In this document: positions 45,701 to 57,700 of the stretch, piece after piece
How the letters are laid out: the number at the start of each line of letters is the position of its first letter
Numbering within the stretch: position 1 is the first letter of the stretch
Assembly (NCBI RefSeq): GCF_963678635.1
Contig: NC_087068.1
Location: 54,964,467 to 55,028,466 of the forward strand
Direction of reading: 5' to 3'
DNA: 64,000 bases
Origin: Symsagittifera roscoffensis
Lineage: Eukaryota > Xenacoelomorpha > Acoela > Convolutidae
Notes under the pieces: model-generated
What the model saw: only the letters and a program-made list of their open reading frames with translations
Told to the model about the DNA's origin: nothing
Database searches by the model: none
Made by a program: the position numbers and the translations under genes

Positions 45701-48700
45701 AATCAAATTGAGCTCCACATATTCGGTGATAGCTCGCAGGACGTTTTCTGTGCTGTTGAATTTTTGCGTGCGCGACTCGCGAGCTCGCATAAAACACAAA
45801 TATCCTTCATCTTTGGTAAAGCTCGCGTTGCGCCCATGAAAGCGCTATCTATACCGAAGCTAGAGCTTCAAGCTGCTCTGCTCGCCACACGACTAAAAGA
45901 TGATATACTGACCGCACTTACCGTCTCTATTAATCATGTCTTTATGTGGACAGATAGTACAACAGTTTTGCAGTGGCTAAACTCCACTGAAAAATTACTT
46001 GTATTCGTCGCTAATCGTGTCGGCGAAATCCTCGAGTCGACCACTATTGATGAGTGGCACCATGTTCTGAGCGGCGATAATCCAGCTGATACCGGTACGC
46101 GGGGGATTTCTTCGGAAGCCCTCAAGGATAGCAGCTGGGTTATTGGTCCGAGCATTCTCAGGACTACTGATTGGCCGTTTATACCCGACGAACGTGTAAT
46201 CAATAAAATTCGTTTGAAGGGTCCTTCTTGTGATGTTGATAATTGCTTGGAAACATCATCTTCCTTCGTCACCGATGTCACATCAATCAAACATCCCGAA
46301 CACGGGTTCAGTTGGGAAAGGTTCAGTTCCTTTACAAGATATAAGCGAGTAGTCGCTTTTATGTTGAGGATGTTGCCTTCACATAAGCATTTTCGTGGAA
46401 AGGACTTACGAATCACCGACCCCACTGAACTTGATATTGCAGAAAGCAAACTGATTCATCTTGCTCAGATGGAATCCTTTCCCGTTGAGTTAAAAACACT
46501 CACCGCTGGCAAACCTATTAAGAGTAGTAGTAAAATTGCCACATACTCGCCATTTATCGGTCCCGCTGGAATCATTCGTTCCACCGGACGGATTGTGCGC
46601 TTAGTGAATACCGAGTTTGATACTAAGCACCCAATAATACTCGACGCCCGACATACTTTAGTTCGTTTGTTGGCCCGCAGCCTCCACCATAAGCATTTTC
46701 ATCAAGGATTAGATTACATGCGCTCCGTTTTAAATATGAAATATGCAATACTTGGGTTGCGTCAACTACTGCGGTCTATCGAAAATCAATGTGTAACATG
46801 CCGTAAACGCAAAGCAAGCACCATCCAGCCAATTATGTCCGATTTACCGGTCGAACGTCTCGGATACAAGCAACCACCCTTCAATCATACGGGTGTGGAT
46901 TACTTTGGACCGCTTTACGTTCCGGTTCGCAGAAGCACGGAAACAAGATGGGGATTTCTTTTTACTTGCCTCACCACCAGGGCTGTACACCTTGAGATTG
47001 TACCGTCTCTGGACACCAGTTCCTGTGTCATGGGCATTGAACGGTTCGTTGCGCGCCGTGGTACGCCAAGCACAATCTGGTCGGATAATGGCACGAACTT
47101 CGTTGGTGCGGAAAAGGAATTACTTGCCTGCATCAAGAGCGGGAATGGCATGACTCCGACCATTTTTGCACACAAAGCTGTTACTTGGAAATTTAACCCG
47201 CAGGCGCACCCCATCATGGCGGCTCCTGGGAACGCCTCGTCCGAAGCGTGAAGCGCGTGCTGTACGATATCCTAGGCAGTAGGCGAGTCACTGAAGAGGC
47301 GTTAGGAACAACACTCTGCTTATTTGAACAGGCTTTGAATTCGAGGCCAATCACTCCCGTTAGTACCGATTCACGTGAGTTAGAAGCGTTAACCCCAAAC
47401 CATTTTTTGCTTGGACAACATGCCACAAGCTTTCCTTCGCTTTTACCCGGGGAGCACTTCGATCACAAGAAAAGGTACGTGCGAGCGCAGTCATATGCTA
47501 ACGCGATTTGGTCTCGTTGGCTTCGAGAATATGTTCCCTCGCTGAATAAGCGTGTCAAGTGGCACACTCATTCTGACTTCACTGTTAAAACAGGCGATCT
47601 CGTGTGGGTGATTGAGCCCGATAGTCCGCGTGGGTACTACCCTCTCGCCCGAATCGTCAAGCTAAACTACGGACAGGACGGTTGCGCCCGATCCGCCCTT
47701 GTCAGGACCGCAACCCGTGAAGTCACGCGGCCGATCGTTAAGCTCGCTGCAGTTCTTCCTTTTTCAGGGGGGGAGGATGTTGCAGCGCAAATATAAAACA
47801 ATAGTATAAATGCATAAAACTGAACCAAAATGTTACAACAATAAGCGCCGTTGGCCGAGTGGCCTAAGCTACAATAACGCCCAGTATATAGACTTTACAG
47901 TTGACGTAGGTTCGAGTCCCCCACCTGCCCATGTTTTAATATACTAAAAAAGGGGGTTATATCCTATTTTATCTGTTTTGTTGATTCTAATTTGGTTCAA
48001 CCTTGATTAAGGCTGACCGCTAAAAAAGAGCAATTTGTCTCAAGGACATTACCGACCGGTTCTTGTGGCTAGCTTGCACCAATTTGTTTATTGAAACTGT
48101 TGGATTGTTGAAATTATGAAAGTGAGTTGTGTGAAATGTTGGCTTTTATAAATTAGTCACGATGAATGTATGTATTGCCGAGAATACTACGAGTTAAAAC
48201 AATTATTTGCCGTTTTATACAGTTTTGGAGATTAGAGCGAGCATAGATTGTAATTTGTCCGTGACTTTGTGCAACTTAATTATGCAAAAAAGACAGTCAC
48301 AACGAGGTTAAACTCTGGATTGTGAGTTAACTCGCAAAAAGACCTTTTGATCTTTCTTTCTTTTTGTATTTCGAGCAAAAATAAAAATTTGTAGCATGTT
48401 TAATGGCTTCTTTTTGGGTTCCCGAGAACTAAACATACCAATTAGGCGCTTAAACAGCGTGCATAATTTAATCTCGCAAGGATTTCTTTTTCAGATTAAT
48501 CAAATAGATTGACTTTTCTGTGCCTGCTCAATTTCAAAACAATTTAGAAAGGTTTAAGAAAGATTTCAGTCTTAAGTTGAAAGTTCAATTTTCAACTCTG
48601 TCTCGATGAAATTTCTTTGTTTCAACAATTTAAAATGTTGTCCGATAAACTTGTTAAACGATATTGAATTCTCCGTGTTTGAACCATCAAAAAAATTGGG

Positions 48701-51700
48701 TTTTAACTATTTAAAGAGCGAACCAAATATCTCGCGCTTTTTCAGAGATCAATTTTTCATACATCTTCAAGCCCTTAGCTTCAAAACATTTTTCATTTAG
48801 CAGCGATCTGAATTGCGTTTTTTTTCAGTCAAAAAGAACCGATAAATCGCCGACAAAACAGCAAACCCAAAAATTCAAAGAACTCTTTCTAACGAAAAGT
48901 TTCAGCTAGAAAGATCAGAAGAATTTCAAAAAAATTTTAGACGATGTCCGATAAATTTGTCAAAATCTATAAAAGAGCAGTTTAGCTTGTTAACTGCATT
49001 CAGGATCGATGACGCTGAAAGAATACTCGTTTTGGTATTTACAGACAGTTGTAAAAAGTTGGAACAGACGAAATTATTTAAAAAATGCAAATGACCTATT
49101 TCAGACAATATTTGCATTCAAAAATCTAATATTTCATACATTAAGTATGTCCAAGATTACCACAAAAACTAAATTTGCAAGCAAAAATTACTCAAAGTTT
49201 GAAAGTTGCTAGTTTTAATTTTAATTTTTCTGTCTGTTCCAACTTTTTGCTACTAATTATACTTGAGAAAAAGAAGCATACCTGGTCTGCGAATGGGATG
49301 TCTCCAAGAGGATGAGTGCCATTTGTCACTAGGTAGTAGGCCACTATGCCGAATGCGTAGATGTCAGACTGGATCGAGTACCTACCTTTGATCTGCTCTG
49401 GCGCCTTGTAACCTACAAATGTCAATCCAGCTTTTTGATTTGCTGACTTTTTTCGATTTGCTGACTTTTTGATTTGCTGACAATCCAGCGTTTTGCTTTG
49501 CTGAAAATTATCTATTAACCTCAGAAAACCAATTGTTAAAAATCTTTCAAAAAAAAGTTTTTTTTTCGGGAAATTACCTATTGTGCCGACGGAGGAACTT
49601 AAGTGCATTGGTCCAACATGGCACGCGATTCCATAGTCTGCAATTTTGGCATTGATCTTGGCTTCTATAACAACAATTAGTAGCAATAAACAAGTCAGAA
49701 GTTGATTGTGAAACTGCCACTATGGTATTAAGGATGAGCGGGACGATTCGTCTCAGGGGTTCGATTGACATCCTGGACAACCAAAGGGTCCCCGCTTAGT
49801 ACAAAATACGCCATCCGTTTTGGTCAACCAACCCTATTTTTTTATTTTACCCCAATCTATTTTTCAGAAAAAATGTTTCTTGTATCGTTTTCGTATTCTG
49901 AAAAAAAAGACATTTCTCATGTTATTTTCTTGCAACATTACTCTCACCCGTTGAAAGAGAAAATATCAAGATATTTTCCGGTTTCAAATCCCTATAGATG
50001 ATTTTGGAAGCATGCAATACAGACAGGCCCTGGGCCACTTGGGAGAGTATTTTCTGCTTGATGCTCCTGCCTCTAATAAGTCCGGTTGAGATCACACTGG
50101 CGAGACTTCCGTGGGGAGCTAGTTCCAAAACAAGTGCCCTGAACAGACAAGAAAAGTTAGATTTTTTTGAAAAATTTGTTCATCCTTTTTTGGTCTTGTT
50201 CGATTGAAAAATTTTAATTTGGTCGAAATGGGGTCTTTATAGTGATTAAGGAGAGCTCAGAAAATGATTTTGGTCGACCTAAAAATAAGTCGACAAAATT
50301 TTCAATTTTTTTTTTGAAAATCTGCCCCCCCCCCCTCGAAAAAATCCTAGATCCGCCCCTGGTTTAATTAGAGATTACCAGCTGTTTTTTTCCTTGAATA
50401 TTTCTGGAATCTGTTCAAAAATTAGCATTTACTACGTGACAGTTTTCCTTTCGCTTTTTAGTTTTTCTAGTCTCTGAAAATTTATAAAGTTTTCCTACTT
50501 TTTATGATTCTTTTCATGACCCAATGATGTAAAATTTTAAAAAATTTCTAAATTTTTTTTCAATTTTGATTATTGTATAGATATACGGTAATAAAAATTA
50601 TTGAAACATGTTTTCTATGTTAAAATAATTAATGTTTTTATCAATCTTATTTCTATATTAGATATTAATAGTTTGTAATATGGTAATATACTATCAGTAA
50701 AAATTATAATATGGCGACTATCAATTCCAATTTGTTTCCTATTTTCTCACGTCTGGGGGGACAGCGTGAATCCAATGGCCGACAGAATGGAAGGGTGTCT
50801 CAATCTCGTCATCACTTTCAGTTCCTTCCTCAAGTTAGACAATCTACGCATGATCATCTGCACGTCCGAGCTGTTCGACCCCCCAAACACCTAACACATG
50901 TGAACAAGTAAAAGGTCCGTAAATTACAGTTAATGCCAAATTGTTGGCAATATTGGTGACCTTGAGCGATTTAATCGGTCAAAAACAGTAGCATTTCAGG
51001 TTAATTAGTTTTTTCGACATGGTTTTATGTGTGGAAATCAGTAAAAAACAGAAATCCGACGTCAAAATGAGCAGTTTTAGGTTAATTAACTTCGTTCAGA
51101 TTCGTTGACCGAAAAGGATATTGCCAATAAGAAGAAAAACAAAATTCAAAAAAAAACATATTTTTCAGTTAAGAAAATTCAAAAATTCAATTTTTATCAC
51201 TGACATTACGAGGCCAAACTGTGCATTCTCTGCGTTGTAAGCGGAATCCGCAACAGGCCAAAATCAGATTTGTCGCGGAATCCGCAACATTGCTCTTTTT
51301 CTTTGATCTTCTATGCTGTTTTGGATTCCACAAACAAATACTTAAATCACAGTACCGCTCAAAATCGCTCAAAAAATAGGCGAATTTCGGAATCCGCAAC
51401 TGTATTTGCGGAACCCAGAACAGTTAGTGGAATCCACAAATAAATGATAAAACATTTGTATCGTTAAATTGAGCTGTTGCGGAATCCACAACTGTAAATG
51501 GAATCCGCAAATTGTAAGTGGAATCCGCATTTTGTTTGCGGATTCCCTTTACATATATTTATATGTGTAGTAGCCTTTAAAATGATATCTTTTAAATACA
51601 TGATTTGATTTCACTAGAATATAAATTTACTAGAATAGACCAGTGTTTGGGATTAATGAAATCCCAATTACTGACCAGTATTTGCGATCGATGAAATCCC

Positions 51701-54700
51701 AAATACTGAACTAATTTGACGATTTGCTATGCGTTGGGTTTCTAATCACTCTCAACCTAATGACTCCAAATAATGGATGTATTCCATATTTATTCCAGAT
51801 TATTCCAGTTTTTGGGATTTCATCAATCCCAAAAACTGACCAGTATTTGGGATCGATGGAATCCCAAATACTGACCTAATTTGGCGATATGCTGTGTGTT
51901 GTGTTTCCATACACTCTCAACCCAATGATTACAATTACTGCATTTATTCGGCGTTATGCTTCCAAAATCAGTATTTGGTATTGACGCAATCCCAAATACT
52001 GACCTAATTTGTCGATATGCTGTGTGTTTCATACACCATCAAATCAATAATGGAGTTACCACAGGCCACAGGCCTCCTGTTTTTTTTTTAACCAGCGGAG
52101 TTACCACAGGCCACAGGAAACACAGTTGAATTACACATATTAAACTCTACCGCTTTATCGACCGTTGTTACGGCGAAGTCAGCGGATGGGGGACCCCAGG
52201 GAAGTGTGGCATTTTGGTGGAGCCACAGCTGTTGTAGGAACATCGGAAGCAAGGGTTCCATTGGGTGATGGTGGTAAAAATTGTTTCGTCGGAATATAAC
52301 TTTGATGCGACAATAACTATAACGCAAGTTGGTGCATATGCAAACTCAGTATTGAACAAAATTCGGAATCCACTTACAGTTTGCGGAATCCACTTACATT
52401 TTGCGGAATCCACTTACAGTTGCGGAATCCAGAACAACTAGCTATATTTGCTTGTTGCGGAATCCACAACAAAACAAATGTGCCGACAAAATTTACGTTA
52501 CAGGTATATGTATGCGGAATCCACTGAAATTTTGTTTGTGGAATCCACTTACATTTTAAAACATCATTTAAGACTTGTCTCTGGAATCCAGGAACATGCA
52601 GACACAAAATTGTGATCCTATCCAGTGCACAGTTTGGCCTCGTAATGGATATAAAATAACTGTAAAGGGTTTGGGAAGTTTGCCAGGACAACTTAGAAAA
52701 AAAACTTTAAAAAATTGGACAATTTCGAATTAAATTGATAAAATCAAACACACCTTCACTGCAACATCACTGTCTCCGACCGATACTCTGAAGACAGTCC
52801 CAAAGCCCCCGGATCCCAGACGAGACACTTTGGTGTCGGCGTGGTCCAGTTGCTAGAAACACAATTAAACCAGTAGCGGATTTTGACTGCTTGAGGGCCA
52901 AAAGTAACCATTTTAAGATATCCATTTTTTGGCTGTGTGACCTCAAACTCGTCCTTTGGCGTCCATTTATACTAGTTTTACTCGTTTTGGGGGGAGGACG
53001 CGACGAAAAATGTATTTTTTTTGTCAAAACTTTCCAAAAAGCGCCTTTTTTGGCCTGTTTTCTTACAAAAAAATTGCCTGAAAATTGGGTCAAACAGGAC
53101 CTGACTTGTGTTTTGGGACCGCTCGGAAAATAAATTTGGTCAATCTTGAAAGAAGTCGGCAAATTTTTCGAAAATTGATTAGATCCTCTCCTGGAACAGT
53201 TAGAACGTGTTACATTACTTATGGTCTCAAAGTCCATCATATATCCCTACAAAAATTTTTCAATAAAAACCGTCTTCTAAATTTGACAAAACGTAGCAGA
53301 ATTGTTAAACGAGAAATGCTCACGTCAATGTTCAGTCGGCGACTTTGTTCATTCAAATCACTTAGCGACAAATCAGGAGCCAGATCCAAAATCGAAATAG
53401 TCTTCTCTGGATGTCGAGTACAAGTGACCCCGTAGTTATCCTGTGCCACTCGGATGGCGAGGTCTTCGATTGGAAACAACGTCGGCAGACTCCTCGACTC
53501 CGGATCTCGACTTCGGATGCAAATTGGACAGACTGCTTGAATATCGAAGAGGTTTTTGTTGGAGTTGCCCAAGTGGGGCGAGATACCATGGAAAGACTCA
53601 TTGATGACAAAGTCGAAATGATCGATTAGGTTTCCCAGAATCTGACGTCCAGGGACTGTCATGGGGACTGTAATGACAATATTGGTTCGCTCTTCTCCCT
53701 ATAGCAAATAAGGATACAACAAATTAGCAGAAAGTTTTCATTAGAACCTCATAGTTGATTAAATTAAGATCAGTTCCAAGAATTGCTGGGAAAAACGGAC
53801 ATTACAGGGAGTGTTTAACCTATTGCATGGTGAAGGCGCCCGAGAAATTTTTGTTAAATCGGATCTTTCGTTAACATTTTTTATAAAAAAAGTTTAACAA
53901 CTGAAAAGTTCGGTGGACGTTCACACCTTTTTCACTTCTATCGCAGACGCCACAACCGGATCCCTCAAAACACACAATTCAACGTAATCTGAGAAATAAT
54001 CGATCGTGACTGGAACCTTGGGTACATTTTTACTTTCCAGTTTTGACTCATGTGGCAAAATATCCTGCTTTTCAGAGTAGATTTTAGCTAGGAAAAGAGG
54101 CATCAAGCTTTCAGGCAGAAATAACATGGAGTAATTTCGCTGGATTACGTAATCATTATGCAATATTTCCATGTGAGACACGTATGACTCATGTTTACGA
54201 GGTAATTGATTCGGAATCAGCCATTTTTGCTCGTCAATTGGGATCAAAATACAAAACTTTTCCATGAGGCGAATAAAAATTTTGAGTAGGGTTATTTCAG
54301 GTCCATAAATGATGCACAATCCCTCGTATGTAATGACGGAATTTCGGATAATTTCTCTAGCTCTGGGGTTCGAAACTAGGATGCGAGCCATTAATGAGCA
54401 TAACCACTGCGGGTCCAGAAAATATATGTCAGGCTGTGCTCGTGAAAAAATCATATCAGGGAATATCAAAACGGTGCCTGTGCTGTTCATAAACTTCATG
54501 GCCAAGTGGATGTCATGGCCGCTTAAATCCAACTTACTTTTCCGAATCAAGTTCGAAATTGTGAGGGAATCGATTACACTTTTAATGCCAGTTTTATCTC
54601 GTTTAATTCTATCTTTGTAATTAATCACAGCTTTTTCAAGGTTTTGATACACTAAAGGTATTCTGCGTCCCATAAAATATTCTCCTTCGATTTTAAACTC

Positions 54701-57700
54701 GGCTAATTTTGTTCGAATCAGACTTCGTAAATTTGCGACCGAATTTTTTTCTGAAAGTGTTGCCGCCGTTTCATCGCTTGATTTCAGACCAACAAACGCG
54801 TACGTGTAACGGTGAGTCTGACTAAAAAAATGGTCGCTGAAAAACTCGTAACAGAAATGTTTTCTTCGAGTTTCTTCGTTTTCGTCTTGAATCAAATCAA
54901 CGTGAGTTCCTACTATAATTGTTGCCGCGTTCGGACCCCGAGCATGAATGTTGTACAGCCACGAAGAAACTAAGTTTAGTTCTTGGTTTAAATTTTCAGC
55001 AGCCAAATTGTAAAACACCATATATAACGCTTCGGTTGAAGCAAAAACTTGATGAGTCGCAAAAAACTCCTCTTGCCCGGCAAAATCCCAGCAGTTTAGG
55101 GAAAAATCAGCGGGTTTGTTCGACTTGCGGTCGATTGCTTTCATCGTCCATTGGGAAATTTCAATTCCGAGGGGCTCCGAGTTTTGTGGCGGGACGTTTT
55201 CAGGCGGCTCATAGTTGTCGTCTATCAATTTTCGAAGAATTGTCGTTTTGCCTCGGCCCGAATGCCCCATAAGTAGCATTTTAACAGCGTAATAACTTGT
55301 TGAATTTCTAGCTCGCTCCTGCAGGTATTTCATTAAAGCAGTTGTATTTCCTCTTTGAACAAAAGCGGGCATATTGACTAAATTTAACCCGAGTTTATAA
55401 AACCTGCGCAACGTTTCGCATTTGTATAAATCAGAAGGTATTCGTTTGATTTTTGGATTATGACTGACATCCAGGGTTTCGAGTTTTTTCAGGTAACATA
55501 TTTCATTCGGAATCGCTTTGAGGGCGTTATAGTCTAAATAAAGATCGGTTAATTGGTCAAAGTTTGTCAAATCGTTGCTTAAATCAATCGATTCAATTTG
55601 GTTGAAACTGCATCGAAGCCTAGCTAGACCTTTACTCTTCCAAAACGAAGGCTTCGGAAGCCCGATCAAATGATTGCTACTTAAGTTCAAATCTCGCAAC
55701 CAGGGAAGATTAAGAATGAAATTAGGAATGAATGGTTCTTTTTCAATTGCCAAACTATTTTTAGATAAGTCTAACACGGTCAAATTTGTCAGAAGGGACG
55801 CGCTGTCTTCAGGCAAGTCTGTGAGAGCGTTTCCTCTCAGACTCAGCTGTTTCAAATTTGCGAAAGAGGACAGAAAATTCATGGGAATCGATTTCAGTTT
55901 ATTAGAAGAAAAGTCCAAAATTTGGATTTTATTTGGAATACACAAATCAGGAAGTTTCGACAGACCATTTTGCTCCATGTTCAAATCAGTGATTTCAGGA
56001 AACCATTTGGAGAATTGCTCTGGCCATTCTTTAATCTGATTGGACGAAATTTTAAGAATTTTCATCGATGAAGATGACCTGTTATTTTTTTCAGACTCCG
56101 GATCTGAAAACTTTGACAGGAAATTGTGGGAAAGGTCAACCTCTTCAAGTTTTTTGCAGAGAAATATTTCGAACGGAAATTCCGTGAATGAGTTTTCATT
56201 TAAACTTAAACTCTCCAAATTTGTCAAATTTTTCATCAAACTTGCTGGGAGTTTCGATAACTTGTTCCGACTTAGAAAGAAGTTCTTTAGCGATGCAAAA
56301 CATAGAGTTAATTTGCCGCTCATGGCAATTGAATCGAGGGAGGTGATTTGGTTTTCACTCAAAGCTAAAGTTTCAATTTTGAATCTGTGATATTTTTGAA
56401 ACCCAGTCAAAGCCTCATGTCTCGGCTGTCTGCAACTGTTGGCCTCTGCGACAACATTTCCGGTTCTAGTGCTAATTGCTCTCGTCAAAAACCTCCCAAA
56501 GATATCTTGACTATCAGTCGAGAAGTAACTAATTTCACGCTCGGAAGTTGATGGTGATGTTTCATGATACGTCTTGAATTTGAAGTAGTTTAAAGCGTCG
56601 GCTTTCATGCGTTCCATTTCAATGAAATCATCAAAAGAAGGATATACCGGAAGCTCTTTTCCTCGATGACTTGACCCGAGATCCGACGTCTCAGATTCCG
56701 ACGACGACAAGGTCCACTCCCCTTGGACTGGGTTGTCTTCAGAGCCAGACCCGGCAGTAGACGACTGGATTCGGTTTCTCCTTTCATCCACGCTTTCTCG
56801 CGTTTCGGCAATTCCGTTCATTAAGGTCTCGGAGTTTACGGTATTGCTTCGAGAATGTTGCTTCTGGTATGGGAGGCTGCTCGGATTGATGTAAGTCATT
56901 CCGTGAGCCGGGGTTAGTTTTCGCCGAAAGGGACCAGTATTACGTCTTGAATTTTGACCATTATTAGTTTTAACGAGACCATTTTTCTGAAAGTTTTCCC
57001 GACAGTTTTCACTGTTTTGGTCAAAGACAGTAACGAACGTTTTGAAAAGCCATTCGGGTTTCGGGTTCCCGAGTCCAAGTCGTTCCCAGACGACACTACC
57101 CGTTTCGCGACTTGTGCCGTGACGACTCAAGATGATTGCAATCATCTCGTCTCGATTTTGGTAGTTTTCGTTTTTCAAGACAGTTTCCAAGCATATCTCG
57201 ACGTCTTTTGTCGCGCCGTTTTGAAGCAGAAATGAAGTCAGCTCTAAATTTTCGTTGGCAACAATTCGGCTCAAGCATGACTCGCCGTTTTTTTCGTAGT
57301 TAACATCAGCTCCTAAGAGAACTAAAGCTACCACTGATTTGCCGTAATTTTTGAAACAAGCCAGGAACAAAAATTCATTCAGAATATTACCTTTGCATTT
57401 TTTCTTCAATGTTAAGAAGAAGTTTTTCTGAAGGCATTCTAACTCTGAATCGGTTGAGTTTAGTGTCTCGTGTATTTCTAGCGAGTGCAGAATTTTGTCG
57501 ATAATTTTGAAGTCTATCACGAATTGATAGAAGTATAAGTTTGTATCTGAATATATTTTCAAAGACAAAAATACTTCTTTCTTAATCTGTAAATTATCCT
57601 TATACTCGCTTAAATTGTTGGTCAACAAATGGCAATAGTTCATGAAGGTTTCGTCACGGATTTCGACCTTGCGGATTTTCAATGCAAGACTATTAATAAG

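Larger units (their letters stand above)
38244..48243 (+). mobile_element. BEL/Pao LTR retrotransposon, nearly full length, inactivated
   Basis: 466-bp LTRs (38244-38709 and 47778-48243) differ at about nine positions I can count, so the insertion is fairly young. Order: LTR, primer-binding site, minisatellite leader, extra ORF, gag, DUF1759-type gag, zinc knuckles, protease, RT (YMDD), RNase H, integrase, polypurine tract, LTR. The pol order and YMDD are typical of BEL/Pao. Coding breaks: a frameshift near 42170-42285, a TAA at 42840-42842, a frameshift near 44740-44810 at a local duplication, and a 1-base shift near 47210-47250. Antisense to LRRK, in its intron 8. No target duplication seen (gagtg versus tagat). 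Confidence 0.93.
31972..49281 (-). other. LRRK2: LRRK intron 8, 17.3 kb, repeat-filled
   Basis: The kinase reads straight from PFADQ (exon 8) to MEKAALANMKFP (exon 9) at the length expected for LRRK2, so no exon should be missing. Contents: decayed AATCGATT repeat (32100-32320), the duplicated 1.07-kb element, a 25-bp hairpin, a TIR element (35066-35999), 36000-38243 with little recognised, the BEL/Pao element, and 48244-49281 with nothing recognised. Confidence 0.75.

Noticed and set aside
38239-48248. Target-site duplication for the BEL/Pao element
   Set aside because: The five bases at the two ends (gagtg and tagat) do not match; no shifted boundary improves this.
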